Source of the DNA: Bacillota bacterium
GTDB lineage: Bacteria; Bacillota; Clostridia; Caldicoprobacterales; Xylanivirgaceae
Length of the DNA stretch: 64,000 bases
Direction of reading: 5' to 3'
Assembly (NCBI GenBank): GCA_023621995.1
Contig: JAMOAB010000175.1
Coordinates: forward strand, 123,861 to 187,860
Both the position numbers and the translations under genes were made by a program. How positions within the stretch are numbered: position 1 is the first letter of the stretch; the number at the start of each line of letters is the position of its first letter. Below the pieces are notes generated by a model. That model was not told the DNA's origin and did no database searches. It saw only the letters and a program-made list of their open reading frames with translations. Shown piece by piece: positions 27,471 to 36,643 of this stretch.

Positions 27471-28474
27471 TTTATATCACCTTCTAACTGACCAATTAAT
27501 TCGATTATAGTGCTTACAACACCATGTTCTATAAAGAGCTTTGCCTGACCTATTGCGTTTTTTACAGCATTCCTGTCAGAGCTTCCATGTATCTTTATTA
27601 CACCACCATCTATCCCGAGCAGTGGTGCTCCACCATATTCAGTATAGTCCATTGTAGCTTTTATGTTTTTAAAGGCTGGTTTTGAAATCGCCGCTCCCAG
27701 TTTTGTAATAGGGTTTTTCTCCACCTCTTCCTTTATCATGACAAACAAGGCCTGTGCAACGCCTTCAATTAGCTTTAAAATGGTGTTACCTACAAATCCA
27801 TCACACACTAATATATCTACTTTACCATAGAGTATGTCTCGAGCTTCTATATTCCCTACAAAATTTATATCTTCTAATTGCTTTAATCTTTTAAAAGCCG
27901 CTTTGGTAAGCTCATTACCCTTTGTCTCCTCTGTACCTATATTAATAAGTCCTACCCTAGGATTGGATTTACCCCTAACCTTTTGCATATATACAGAACC
28001 CATTATGGCAAATTGTTCTAGATTTTCGGGCTTGCAATCAGCGTTAGCTCCTGCATCTATAAGAAGCATTTCATCGCTTATAGTAGGGATTATAGGCGCC
28101 AATGCCGGCCTATCTATTCCCCTTATTCGGCCTACTTTTAAAAAGCTACCTACCATCAGGGCACCCGTATTTCCTGCCGATATAAATACGCTGTTTGGAT
28201 CCCTCTGCAAATATTCTAGACCCTTAACCATAGAAGAATTTTTTTTGTTTTTTATAGAAGCTACAGGCGGATCATCTGTATATATGATATCGTCAGCTTT
28301 TATTATTTCAAATCTTGACTTTTCTGCTCCTTCATCTTCTAGTATCTTCTGTATTTCTAATTCTCTTCCTACCAAAGTTATTTTATCTATATCATAAGCC
28401 TCAACCCCGTCAATACAACCACGGACAAGTTCAAGGGGTGCATTATCGCCACCCATAGCATCAACTATTATCAC
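27467..28474 (-). CDS. plsX: phosphate acyltransferase PlsX
   Basis: PlsX converts acyl-ACP to acyl-phosphate for glycerolipid synthesis. The 335-residue protein opens IIVDAMGGDNAPLELVRG and has ISAGNTGALMVGS and VCDGFVGNTILKL. It starts with GTG whose G is shared with the fapR stop (TAGTG), so it is coupled to its own regulator. Confidence 0.98.
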   Translation of the reverse strand: MIIVDAMGGDNAPLELVRGCIDGVEAYDIDKITLVGRELEIQKILEDEGAEKSRFEIIKADDIIYTDDPPVASIKNKKNSSMVKGLEYLQRDPNSVFISAGNTGALMVGSFLKVGRIRGIDRPALAPIIPTISDEMLLIDAGANADCKPENLEQFAIMGSVYMQKVRGKSNPRVGLINIGTEETKGNELTKAAFKRLKQLEDINFVGNIEARDILYGKVDILVCDGFVGNTILKLIEGVAQALFVMIKEEVEKNPITKLGAAISKPAFKNIKATMDYTEYGGAPLLGIDGGVIKIHGSSDRNAVKNAIGQAKLFIEHGVVSTIIELIGQLEGDIK

Positions 28475-29073
28475 TATCCCTTTCCCTCCTTATTTTTATT
28501 ACCATCTATGGATACCAATATGAATTTGCCCCGAAAGGCCTCTTCACGCCCTATACGAGTTTTTACCCACACAAAATACTTATTACCACGTTGCCTCATA
28601 ACCTCAGCTTTTGCAATTAGTTTATCTCCTGCATGTATGGGAATCTTATATTTTATATTTGCAACACCTGTAAGGGCAACTCGGCTATCAATGACTGCAA
28701 TAGCCAAAGATTCGGCTTGGGCGAATATGTAATGTCCTCTGACTATCTTGGATTTTTCAAATACCATACTTTCATCGGTCTGTAGCATCGATATAGCGCT
28801 TTTACCAAGATCTAAGTCGATAAGTTCCCCTACTATCTCTTTGCCCTCTATCGATCTTAGTTTTCTATAGTTTTGCTCTGCAACATATTTTACCCTTTCC
28901 CTGAGTTCAGGTATACCTAATTCTAAGCGGTCTAATCGTATAGTTTGTATGCTGACTGAAAAATACTCACTCAGCTCTTCGTCTGTCATAAATGGATTTT
29001 TTTTTAGGAGTTTTTCTAGATCGTTTTGTCTCTCTTTTTTAGACAGTATATTTCGTCCCATCCCTTTGCTCAC
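28474..29073 (-). CDS. fapR: malonyl-CoA-responsive transcriptional repressor FapR
   Basis: FapR represses fatty-acid and phospholipid genes until malonyl-CoA binds it. The 199-residue protein has an N-terminal helix-turn-helix ([23 protein letters not shown], about 28-50), a linker helix, and a C-terminal hot-dog ligand domain from about 75. It is the first gene of fapR-plsX-fabH-fabD-fabG-acpP-fabF. An exact FapR-type operator lies 16 nt before its start (29090-29106), so the operon is very likely autorepressed. Confidence 0.97.
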   Translation of the reverse strand: MSKGMGRNILSKKERQNDLEKLLKKNPFMTDEELSEYFSVSIQTIRLDRLELGIPELRERVKYVAEQNYRKLRSIEGKEIVGELIDLDLGKSAISMLQTDESMVFEKSKIVRGHYIFAQAESLAIAVIDSRVALTGVANIKYKIPIHAGDKLIAKAEVMRQRGNKYFVWVKTRIGREEAFRGKFILVSIDGNKNKEGKG

Positions 29074-29089
29074 CTCTTAGTAACGGGTG

Positions 29090-29106
29090 TTAGTACCTGC
29101 TACTAA
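29090..29106 (-). promoter_or_regulatory. FapR operator
   Basis: The 17-bp dyad TTAGTACCTGCTACTAA matches the known FapR-box palindrome of TTAGTA and TACTAA half-sites. It lies just downstream of the -10 box, over the expected transcription start, which is where FapR binds in Bacillus. Confidence 0.9.
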
Positions 29107-29107
29107 T

Positions 29108-29136
29108 AGTATATACTATTTTGCCATTAAATTCAA
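29108..29136 (-). promoter_or_regulatory. fapR operon promoter
   Basis: Minus-strand -35 TTGAAT (29131-29136) and -10 TATACT (29108-29113) have 17-bp spacing. The FapR operator begins 1 bp downstream of the -10. Confidence 0.75.
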
Positions 29137-29145
29137 TATTTTTAT

Positions 29146-29205
29146 AAAGTAAAAGAATGGGGAATTAGAACTTTTTAAGTTTCTAATTCCCCATTCTTTT
29201 ACTTT
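29146..29205 (-). terminator. rpmF terminator (long hairpin)
   Basis: Perfect 25-nt arms (29146-29170 and 29181-29205), extended by an inner AACTT/AAGTT stem, start at the rpmF stop codon. The minus-strand descending arm is T-rich (CATTCTTTTACTTT). It separates rpmF from the fapR promoter. Confidence 0.85.
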
Positions 29206-29386
29206 ATTCGTCGACTTCAATTACTTGCCGCCTATTATAATATCCACATTTCCTGCACGCTCTATGGGTGAGCCTAAATTCACCGCATTGTGGGCACTCA
29301 ACCATATTCGGTGCACTATATCGCCAATTGGATGCACGTCTCATTCTTGATTTTGCTTTAGACGTTTTACGCTTTGGAACTGCCAT
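29204..29386 (-). CDS. rpmF: 50S ribosomal protein bL32
   Basis: The 60-residue protein has the bL32 start MAVPKRKTSKAKSRMRRA and an intact zinc ribbon CPQCGE...CRKCGYY, so it is the zinc-binding form. It is 5 nt downstream of yceD, the near-universal pairing, and ends in a long terminator. Confidence 0.98.
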   Translation of the reverse strand: MAVPKRKTSKAKSRMRRASNWRYSAPNMVECPQCGEFRLTHRACRKCGYYNRRQVIEVDE

Positions 29387-29391
29387 AATTA

Positions 29392-29913
29392 CTACACCTC
29401 CCCACTTTTAGAAGGCAAGAGCTTTTTCAACTCTAAAAGCCTTATATCGATATCATCATCTTTATCACAATCACATTTTTCTAAATTGAGATCAGTGCCA
29501 CATTTAGGACACAGTCCTCTACAGTTCTCTGAACAGAGATGTTTTATAGGTATATCTAAAATAGTATATTCACGCACTATTTCATCAATTGAGACCTGGT
29601 TATTTCGGTACAAAAATACACTTGGATCGTCATTATCCAAATCGACTGTATCACTAAGTTTTGCCGTAAAGTTTAAGTCTACTTTATAGTTATAAGGTTT
29701 CGTACACCTACTGCAAGGTAGTAGTATTGATCCCTTTACATACGCCATCATATGCAAGTCGTTTTTTGTATTTATGATCGTACCTTTCACATCAAAAGGT
29801 AATGGAAAAATAAGTTCTTCGCCTCTGTAGACTCTATCTTTAAAAACAACCTTCCCAGCAAATTTTTTCTCAGCACTTTCCTCGTTTAGGATATCAGAAA
29901 TATTGATAACCAT
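29392..29913 (-). CDS. yceD: YceD/DUF177 family protein (23S rRNA accumulation)
   Basis: DUF177 proteins are required for normal 23S rRNA levels and are almost always next to rpmF. With the ATG at 29913 the protein has 173 residues. The core has LPCSRCTKPYNYKVDL near 65-80, and the C-terminal tail carries CSENCRGLCPKCGTDL, probably a zinc site. The more upstream GTG (adding three residues) sits inside the GAGGTG ribosome binding site and is rejected. It follows ackA by 63 nt. Confidence 0.93.
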   Translation of the reverse strand: MVINISDILNEESAEKKFAGKVVFKDRVYRGEELIFPLPFDVKGTIINTKNDLHMMAYVKGSILLPCSRCTKPYNYKVDLNFTAKLSDTVDLDNDDPSVFLYRNNQVSIDEIVREYTILDIPIKHLCSENCRGLCPKCGTDLNLEKCDCDKDDDIDIRLLELKKLLPSKSGEV

Positions 29914-29976
29914 TACAATCACCTCTAAAAGATAGACGGATTAATTATATAGATACCCTAAAGTTTTGTCAAGTAT

Positions 29977-31188
29977 TTAAAGAAGGTTTAAGAGCTCTAC
30001 AGTATCCCTTGCAATCATTAACTCCTCATTTGTCGGTATTACATATATCCCCACTCTAGAATCTTTTGCAGAGATCTCACCTTCTACACCACATCCAGAT
30101 GTTATCTTGTCATTCTTTTTTCTATCAATTTTAACACCTAGATATTCTAACCCTTTACATGCATGTTCGCGGATAAGCGGCGTATTCTCACCAATACCTG
30201 CAGTAAATACTATATAATCAAGTCCTCCCATAGCTGCAGCATAGGCTCCTATATATTTTTTGACGCTATAGCTAAACATATCAAGGGCAAGTTTTGCCCT
30301 CTCATTGCCCTCTTCAGCAGCAGCCTCTAAATCTCTAAAATCACTACTTATTCCAGATACACCTAATACGCCAGACTTTTTATTCATATATATGCTCATC
30401 TCTTCTGGAGAGAGGTTTTTCTTTTCCATAAGGCAGGTAACAATAGCAGGATCTATACTTCCACATCGACTTCCCATTGGTAATCCTTCCAAAGGAGTCA
30501 ATCCCATACTCGTATCTATACATTTTCCATCCTTTACCGCAGCTATGCTCGAACCATTACCTAAATGACAGGTAACCACCTTGGTCCCCTCTGCTGGTCG
30601 GTTTAAGAGTTTAAACAACCTCTTGGATACATATCTATGGGAAGTTCCATGAAATCCATATCGCCTTATTGAGTATTTTTTATAATCTTCATATGGAATT
30701 GCGTATGTATAAGCCTCTGCCGGCATAGTCTGATGGAATGCAGTATCAAATACAGCAACCATAGGTGTATTTGGCATAACTTCCTCGCAAGCTTCTATTC
30801 CCATCAAATTTGCAGGATTGTGCAATGGACCAAGTTCAAAATTTTCCCTTATTACATTCTTTACTTTCTCGTCAACAATAACCGATTCAAAGATCTTGGC
30901 TCCACCGTGAAGCACCCTATGCCCCACTGCCGCAATCTCATCCATACTGTTAATTACACCATATTCAGGATGTATAAGAGTATCTATGACAAGTTTCATA
31001 GCCTGAGTATGATTTTTAATATCTTCAGGTATTTCGACCTCATCTTTACCAGTGGCTTGATGCTTTAAAATAGGGTCTTCTATTCCTATCCTCTCTACAT
31101 TTCCCTTTGCCAATACACTCTCATCTTCCATTTCAATTAATTGGTATTTCAAAGACGAGCTTCCAGCGTTTACTATCAGTACATTCAT
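29977..31188 (-). CDS. ackA: acetate kinase
   Basis: AckA makes ATP from acetyl phosphate, giving acetate. The 403-residue protein has both family signatures: MNVLIVNAGSSSLKYQL at the start, and the segment near 208-225 (HLGNGSSIAAVKDGK). VGHRVLHGG, FDTAFHQTMP and GFHGTSHRYVS supply the substrate site. It follows pta by 35 nt and indicates fermentative substrate-level phosphorylation. Confidence 0.99.
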   Translation of the reverse strand: MNVLIVNAGSSSLKYQLIEMEDESVLAKGNVERIGIEDPILKHQATGKDEVEIPEDIKNHTQAMKLVIDTLIHPEYGVINSMDEIAAVGHRVLHGGAKIFESVIVDEKVKNVIRENFELGPLHNPANLMGIEACEEVMPNTPMVAVFDTAFHQTMPAEAYTYAIPYEDYKKYSIRRYGFHGTSHRYVSKRLFKLLNRPAEGTKVVTCHLGNGSSIAAVKDGKCIDTSMGLTPLEGLPMGSRCGSIDPAIVTCLMEKKNLSPEEMSIYMNKKSGVLGVSGISSDFRDLEAAAEEGNERAKLALDMFSYSVKKYIGAYAAAMGGLDYIVFTAGIGENTPLIREHACKGLEYLGVKIDRKKNDKITSGCGVEGEISAKDSRVGIYVIPTNEELMIARDTVELLNLL

Positions 31189-31223
31189 ACCACAACTCTC
31201 CTTTTCATATGACAGTATTTATA

Positions 31224-32216
31224 TTATAGATTTTGTGCTTGTACAGCTGTAATAGCTACAACATTCACTATATCTTCTACACTACACCCTCTAGATAGAT
31301 CGTTAACTGGCTTTGCAAGACCTTGGCATATAGGACCTACTGCCAATGCATTACCAAGTCTTTGTACCAGTTTATAACCAATGTTACCTGATTGTAGATC
31401 CGGAAATACTAGTATGTTAGCTCTGCCTGCAACTTCACTATCTGGTGACTTCAATTTTCCTACGCTTGCAACTAATGCTGCATCAGCTTGCAGCTCACCA
31501 TCGATCATAAGTTCTGGCTCCATATTCTTTGCAAGTTTTGTGGCCTCTACTACTTTATCCACAAGTTCATGACTAGCACTTCCTTTAGTTGAATATGAAA
31601 GCATGGCTACTTTAGGATCGAGACCTATTAGATCCTTACCCGTCTTAGCAGATGTTATTGCAATTTGGGCTAATTGTCCAGCATCAGGATTTGGATTTAC
31701 TGCACAATCAGCAAATATTAATATACCATCATACCCATATTCTCTGTATAGAACTTCCATTATAAAGCAACTAGAAACTACAGATATCCCCGGAGCTGTC
31801 TTTATTATCTGAAGAGCTGGCCTCAACACATTGCCTGTTGTGTTTATAGCTCCAGCTACTAGACCATCTGCATCTCCTAGTTTCACCATCATAGTTCCAT
31901 AGTATAGAGGATCTTTCACAAGCTCTTTAGCCTCATTTAAAGTTAATCCCTTATGTTTCCTTATTTCTACTAGTTGTTCTGCATAGTAATCATGGCTATC
32001 TGAACACTCAGGATCAATAATGTCTATATTAGACATATCAAGTCCCTGTGCCCTATCAGATATTTCATCTGTGCTACCGAGAAGTATTACATTGGCCAAG
32101 TCTTCCTGCGCAATTTTAGCTGCAGCTTTTATTGTCCTTTCTTCAATACCCTCTGGTAATACAATTGTCTTTTTACATGTTTTTGCCTTTCTCCAAATAG
32201 ATTCTAACAATCCCAT
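31224..32216 (-). CDS. pta: phosphate acetyltransferase
   Basis: Pta converts acetyl-CoA to acetyl phosphate for AckA. The 330-residue protein is the short single-domain form without the N-terminal regulatory region of enterobacterial Pta. Recognisable blocks are DGLVAGAINTTGNVLRPALQIIKT and FPDLQSGNIGYKLVQRL, with GPICQGLAKPVNDLSRG near the C-terminus. It is divergent from tmcAL across a 209-bp gap. Confidence 0.97.
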   Translation of the reverse strand: MGLLESIWRKAKTCKKTIVLPEGIEERTIKAAAKIAQEDLANVILLGSTDEISDRAQGLDMSNIDIIDPECSDSHDYYAEQLVEIRKHKGLTLNEAKELVKDPLYYGTMMVKLGDADGLVAGAINTTGNVLRPALQIIKTAPGISVVSSCFIMEVLYREYGYDGILIFADCAVNPNPDAGQLAQIAITSAKTGKDLIGLDPKVAMLSYSTKGSASHELVDKVVEATKLAKNMEPELMIDGELQADAALVASVGKLKSPDSEVAGRANILVFPDLQSGNIGYKLVQRLGNALAVGPICQGLAKPVNDLSRGCSVEDIVNVVAITAVQAQNL

Positions 32217-32425
32217 TTGATATTCCCCTTTCCTATATCCATATATATTGATGCCTAGAAAATTGCAAAAAAAATTTATAACCCATTATAGATTCTACAT
32301 AAATCGCCAGAATCCTCCCTATGTTGAGCTATTTTATTTTTTCTCTGTACTTGACTATGCACTATAGAAATATTGTACTATAATAATGGAAACTATACAA
32401 ATTTATTTTTTTTTAGGAGGATTGT

Positions 32426-33682
32426 ATGAAGGTCTTAGGAATTATAGCTGAGTATAACCCCTTTCATAATGGACACCTCTATCACCTTATGGAATCTAAG
32501 AAAATTGTAAAGCCTGATTATATAGTCGCTGTAATATCAGGGAATTTTACCCAGCGAGGTGAACCCGCTCTATTTGATAAATGGATAAGGACGGAAATGG
32601 CCCTAAAAAATGGTATAGATTTAGTTATAGAACTCCCTGTAGTATATGCTTGCCAAACTGCTGAATTATTTGCATTCGGCGGAATCCAGCTTTTAAATAA
32701 TTGCAATCTAATAACCCACATGAGTTTTGGAGCAGAGATAGAGTCCATTGATCTAATGTCTACTGTTGCTAACATTCTTGTAGATGAACCAATGGAATAT
32801 AAAGACAAACTAAAGATGTATTTAGATATGGGACATTCTTATCCTGTTGCCCGAAATAAAGCTCTTCTTGGACTGCTAGACAGTCTAGATTTTCAATCCA
32901 AACATAAATTAGACAAATTATTAAAATCCCCTAACTCTATATTAGGTATTGAATATATGAAGGCCCTAATTAGGACAGAAAGTTCTATACAACCTGTATC
33001 TCTATCTAGAATAAATGCCAACTACCATGACGATAAAATAACAGGTCATATATCAAGTGCAACAGCTATAAGGAACGAACTTAAAACAGTTGGACTCTCC
33101 TGCAAAATAAAACAGACTATACCAAATATTACATTTGGTATAATTGAAAAAGCTATGTCAGACGGTTTAGGGCCCATATTTATGCAAGATTTTGAACAAC
33201 TTATTCTAGGAACACTAAGAATAATACCATCACAACAGCTTGCCAACATAATGGACGTCGAAGAAGGTTTGGAAAATCGCATAAAGAGGCATAGTATGGA
33301 CTCAGGTACACTCGATGAGTTTCTAAAAAAGACAGCAACAAGGAGATATGTGTTTACACGGATACAACGAATACTTATAAACACACTACTTAACAATACA
33401 ACCGATATCATTGATACATACAATAACGCTGGAGGACCTCAATACATAAGAATTCTCGGATTTCAAAAAAGAGCACTCCCCCTTATGAGAGCACTTAAAC
33501 TGAAAGCAAATATTCCTATAATAACAAAGGCAGCCCACTACCGAAAACATGATTCAAAACTCTTACGGAGCATGTTTTTAACAGATATACTTGCTACTGA
33601 TCTATATATGCTAAGCATTCCTAACTCCTGCTATAGAATAGGAGGAAAGGATTTTAAAACATCTCCTATTATAGTGGATTAA
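32426..33682 (+). CDS. tmcAL: tRNA(Met) cytidine acetate ligase TmcAL (YlbM)
   Basis: TmcAL forms N4-acetylcytidine at the wobble position of elongator tRNA-Met, using acetate and ATP through an acetyl-adenylate. The 418-residue protein starts LGIIAEYNPFHNGHLYHL with the HxGH nucleotidyl-transferase motif, then VISGNFTQRGEP and GIDLVIELPVVYACQTAE. Proximity to pta-ackA fits its acetate use, although this placement may only reflect the ancestral ylb order. The ribosome binding site is TAGGAGG. Confidence 0.95.
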   Translation: MKVLGIIAEYNPFHNGHLYHLMESKKIVKPDYIVAVISGNFTQRGEPALFDKWIRTEMALKNGIDLVIELPVVYACQTAELFAFGGIQLLNNCNLITHMSFGAEIESIDLMSTVANILVDEPMEYKDKLKMYLDMGHSYPVARNKALLGLLDSLDFQSKHKLDKLLKSPNSILGIEYMKALIRTESSIQPVSLSRINANYHDDKITGHISSATAIRNELKTVGLSCKIKQTIPNITFGIIEKAMSDGLGPIFMQDFEQLILGTLRIIPSQQLANIMDVEEGLENRIKRHSMDSGTLDEFLKKTATRRYVFTRIQRILINTLLNNTTDIIDTYNNAGGPQYIRILGFQKRALPLMRALKLKANIPIITKAAHYRKHDSKLLRSMFLTDILATDLYMLSIPNSCYRIGGKDFKTSPIIVD

Positions 33683-33825
33683 TCTTTACGAATTTTAATA
33701 ATTTCTGATGCATAGTCTCACCCTGTATGCAATACATTTATACTGTAGAGAGTCTTACTTTATATAGAATATAGGCAAGCCTTATTTATAATAATTATCC
33801 AGATAAATATGGCAAGGAGGAGACT

Positions 33826-34980
33826 ATGACATATTATGCTGATAAAAAAATGTCAACCGCAGTACTGGCAGTTCTAATCGTAATGTTTATAACTTCGCTT
33901 ATAGCCTATCCCCAGCTCACCTTTGAGGGAGCTGCTATGGGTATGGAGGCCTGGCTGAAAGTAGTATTTCCTGCCCTTCTTCCTTTCTTTGTTGGAGCAG
34001 AGATTATGATATCTATAGGTGTTGTGGATTTTATGTCGGTCTTACTATCTCCTATAATGGAGCCCTTATTCGGGTGTCCAGGAAGTAGCTCTTTTGTTTG
34101 GGCTATGAGCATGGCATCAGGGTATCCAACTTGCGCACAATTGACCACTTTACTGAGGCAACAAGAAAAAATTAATAGAATAGAAGCCCAAAGGATACTT
34201 GCCTTTTCCTCAACATCAGGTCCCTTATTTATGCTAGGAGCTGTAGGTATAGGTATGTTAAATAGCCCGAGGGCAGGAAGTATAATAGCTATCAGCCATT
34301 ATACTTCTGCTACTATAATAGGCGTTATATTTAAATACTATGGTGGAAGATCTAAACAAAATAAAAGGCACAAGTATACAGATAAATCTATGCTTAAAAG
34401 AGCCATACACAGTATGTATCTGACTAGAAAAAAAGACGAACGTAGTTTTGCACAAATACTAGGGGATAGTATTAAAAGCTCATTTGAAACCCTTACAATG
34501 GTAGGAGGTTTTCTCATCGTATTTTCAGCTTTAATCCATATTATATTGAAACCCAGCCCATCTAACCAGAGTTTTGTAAAAGGAGTTATAGGTGGTATGA
34601 TAGAAATGACAACGGGATGCATTTCAATAAGCCAGAGCTCTGCCCCTTTTGCAGAAAAAATAGCTGCTATATCTTTTGTAATAGGATGGAGCGGCCTGTC
34701 TGTTCATTGTCAAGTGGCTAGCATGATAAGTAAAACCGATATTTCAATCATCACATACATAGTTACAAAACTTCTACATGGTATACTCTCATCTATAATT
34801 GGATGGTCAATTGCTAAAGTTCTATATGTAGGTGATATACAGATATTTAATCCGTCGTCTATAACTAATATTATCTCATTTAATTTTATAATTCAGTATT
34901 CCATTAAATTGTTCTACCTAGCCATATTGCTGGTATCCGCCACGGGAATCTTTGTAGCCATATTTAAAAAAAGAGTTTAG
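33826..34980 (+). CDS. ylbJ: sporulation integral membrane protein YlbJ
   Basis: YlbJ is a mother-cell membrane protein needed for spore heat resistance in Bacillus and common in spore formers. The 384-residue protein is strongly hydrophobic, with about eight predicted membrane segments beginning at 12-32. It has the nucleoside-transporter-gate-like repeat PALLPFFVGAEIMISIGVVDF and the SMASGYPTCAQLTTLLRQ motif. The GGAGGAG ribosome binding site is strong. I could not identify a sporulation-sigma promoter in the 143-nt upstream gap. Confidence 0.93.
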   Translation: MTYYADKKMSTAVLAVLIVMFITSLIAYPQLTFEGAAMGMEAWLKVVFPALLPFFVGAEIMISIGVVDFMSVLLSPIMEPLFGCPGSSSFVWAMSMASGYPTCAQLTTLLRQQEKINRIEAQRILAFSSTSGPLFMLGAVGIGMLNSPRAGSIIAISHYTSATIIGVIFKYYGGRSKQNKRHKYTDKSMLKRAIHSMYLTRKKDERSFAQILGDSIKSSFETLTMVGGFLIVFSALIHIILKPSPSNQSFVKGVIGGMIEMTTGCISISQSSAPFAEKIAAISFVIGWSGLSVHCQVASMISKTDISIITYIVTKLLHGILSSIIGWSIAKVLYVGDIQIFNPSSITNIISFNFIIQYSIKLFYLAILLVSATGIFVAIFKKRV

Positions 34981-34992
34981 AATAAAATATAA

Positions 34993-35442
34993 CTATTTTT
35001 TCATGGATTTTAATTGATTTCTATTTTCTATAAGTATATCAAGTTGCTTTTGTATATAGCCTTCTACCTCTCCGAGCAGTGCATCTGCATAATCGCGAGC
35101 TCCTAATCGTATTTCCTTAGCTGTATTCTGAGCATTTTCTATTATTTCTCTTGATTGCTGATAAGCCTGTTGGGTTATCTCGTTTTCTTCTATAAGAGAT
35201 TTCATATGTTGCTCTGCTTCTTTAAGCATAAGCTCTGCTTCCCTTTGAGCATCCATTAAAATTCTCTGCTTTTCACTCTTTATCCATTCACTTTGTTTTA
35301 TCTCATCTGGTAGATTGAGCCTAATATCTCTGATTATATCCAGACACACATCCCTATCAATAAGAACTTTGCCTGTAAAAGGCATAGTATTACCACTTTC
35401 TAGCTCGTCCTCAAGGGCATCTAACAGATCTAATATAGTCAA
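34993..35442 (-). CDS. coiled-coil protein of unknown function beside coaD
   Basis: This 149-residue protein has a short N-terminal segment (MTILDLLDALEDELESGNTM) and then continuous charged helices of the DivIVA/ATP-synthase-subunit-b type (about 55-145, MDAQREAELMLKEAEQHMKSLI). There is no membrane segment. Similar proteins are frequent between coaD and ylbJ in Clostridia and are often annotated as ATPase-like, but that name rests on coiled-coil similarity only. The start is TTG, 15 nt after coaD, and its ribosome binding region contains a run of nine Gs. It converges on ylbJ with a 12-nt gap. Confidence 0.8.
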   Translation of the reverse strand: MTILDLLDALEDELESGNTMPFTGKVLIDRDVCLDIIRDIRLNLPDEIKQSEWIKSEKQRILMDAQREAELMLKEAEQHMKSLIEENEITQQAYQQSREIIENAQNTAKEIRLGARDYADALLGEVEGYIQKQLDILIENRNQLKSMKK

Positions 35443-35448
35443 ACCTCT

Positions 35449-35457
35449 CCCCCCCCC
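35449..35457 (-). repeat. G9 homopolymer in a ribosome binding region
   Basis: Nine consecutive Gs on the minus strand (GGGGGGGGGAGAGGTTTG including the TTG start) lie between coaD and the coiled-coil gene. In such AT-rich DNA a G9 tract is conspicuous and prone to slippage. Length change would alter sequence just 5' of the GAGAGG element. Confidence 0.8.
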
Positions 35458-35940
35458 TTAAACATTTATAAGTTTAGTTTGGACATCCTCTAATATCTCT
35501 GCAGGAACAAGTTCACCTATACAACCACCTAGTTTTCCTATCTCCTTCACCATACTTGAACTTAAATAAGAATATTTATAACTTGTCATCATAAAAAGAG
35601 TCTCTATTGATTTATCTAACTTTCTATTCATTAGAGCCATTTGAAATTCATATTCAAAATCAGATATGGCCCTAAGTCCTTTTATAATCACAATTGCATT
35701 CTTCTCTTTTACATAATCTACCAGTAGTCCCTCAAAATGATCTACTTCTACATTTGGTATTGATTTAACTACACGTTCTAAAAAATTTACCCTCTCTTGT
35801 ATGGTAAACATAGGAGTCTTATTAGGATTTCGTGCCACTGCTACAATTACCTTGTCAAATATCTTTGAAGAACGCTTAATTATGTCAAGATGACCATTTG
35901 TTACAGGATCAAAACTACCTGGATATATAGCTATATTCAT
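35458..35940 (-). CDS. coaD: phosphopantetheine adenylyltransferase
   Basis: CoaD adenylates 4'-phosphopantetheine in CoA synthesis. The 160-residue protein has [16 protein letters not shown] with the TxGH motif, [20 protein letters not shown], and the ATP-site [12 protein letters not shown]. Its start overlaps the rsmD stop by 4 nt. Another CoA gene, coaBC, is at 53209-54417. Confidence 0.98.
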   Translation of the reverse strand: MNIAIYPGSFDPVTNGHLDIIKRSSKIFDKVIVAVARNPNKTPMFTIQERVNFLERVVKSIPNVEVDHFEGLLVDYVKEKNAIVIIKGLRAISDFEYEFQMALMNRKLDKSIETLFMMTSYKYSYLSSSMVKEIGKLGGCIGELVPAEILEDVQTKLINV

Positions 35941-36497
35941 TTCAAATCTCCTCTCTCGTATAGACTTACACCTGTGTTTCCGTATTTTCTCATATCTGTT
36001 CTCATCAGTATGCCTACATCATTGGGCATCCTATCATTAGAATCATGTTCTATAACTATTAGACCTGGTCTAGACAGTATATTTGCCTCCAATATAGCTG
36101 ATAAAACACTAGATTCAATTTTTGTGTTATAGGGGGGATCCATGAATATTAGATCAAATATATACTTTTCCCTTGCTAGATCATCAATTGCCTTAAATAC
36201 ATCCTTTTTTATTATCTTTATCATATCAATACAGCCTAATAATTTGGCGTTTTGTGCAATAACATTTGCTGCCTTATTATTCTTTTCTATAAAGACGGCC
36301 TCCATTCCACCTCTACTTAAGGCTTCAAAGCCCATACTACCTGTACCTGCAAAGATATCCAGTATATTACTTTCATTTACCCTATCTCTTAGTATATTAA
36401 AAACTGATTCCCTTACTCGATCAGAGGTAGGCCTTGTACTCTTTCCTTTGACTGATATAAGTCTCCTACCCTTCCATTCACCAGATATAATGCGCAA
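35937..36497 (-). CDS. rsmD: 16S rRNA (guanine-966-N2)-methyltransferase RsmD
   Basis: RsmD methylates G966 of 16S rRNA. The protein shows the N-terminal [15 protein letters not shown] motif [17 protein letters not shown], and catalytic DPPY in [12 protein letters not shown] place the start at TTG (36495-36497), giving 186 residues beginning (M)RIISG as in the family. It has a GGGGGTG ribosome binding site 6 nt upstream. An ATG 15 nt earlier has no ribosome binding site and would be only about 8 nt from the predicted transcription start. Confidence 0.93.
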   Translation of the reverse strand: MRIISGEWKGRRLISVKGKSTRPTSDRVRESVFNILRDRVNESNILDIFAGTGSMGFEALSRGGMEAVFIEKNNKAANVIAQNAKLLGCIDMIKIIKKDVFKAIDDLAREKYIFDLIFMDPPYNTKIESSVLSAILEANILSRPGLIVIEHDSNDRMPNDVGILMRTDMRKYGNTGVSLYERGDLK

Positions 36498-36526
36498 ATT
36501 TGGCACCCCCATATTCTATTATGCTA

Positions 36527-36555
36527 ATTCTAACATAATTACAAATAATGAACAA
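36527..36555 (-). promoter_or_regulatory. rsmD-coaD promoter
   Basis: Minus-strand -35 TTGTTC (36550-36555) and extended -10 TGTTAGAAT (TAGAAT at 36527-36532) have 17-bp spacing. The predicted start near 36520 makes the upstream ATG of rsmD nearly leaderless, supporting the TTG start. Confidence 0.6.
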
Positions 36556-36621
36556 GTTCTTAAGCTATTTTAAATTTTATCTTATATGAATATTTTTTTA
36601 TTTTTTTGTAATAATATAACT

Positions 36622-36643
36622 GTTAAATAAATTATTATTTAAC
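36622..36643. promoter_or_regulatory. AT-rich palindrome at the small-RNA promoter
   Basis: GTTAAATAA (36622-36630) and TTATTTAAC (36635-36643) form a 9-bp dyad with loop ATTA. It covers the proposed -10 (TAAATT, 36628-36633, 16 bp after TTGTAA at 36606-36611) and start of the plus-strand RNA. It could be an operator. Confidence 0.45.

Noticed and set aside
32350..32395. Housekeeping promoter for tmcAL (TTGACT ... TATAAT)
   Set aside because: The spacing is 22 bp, outside the usual range; other hexamer choices match poorly.
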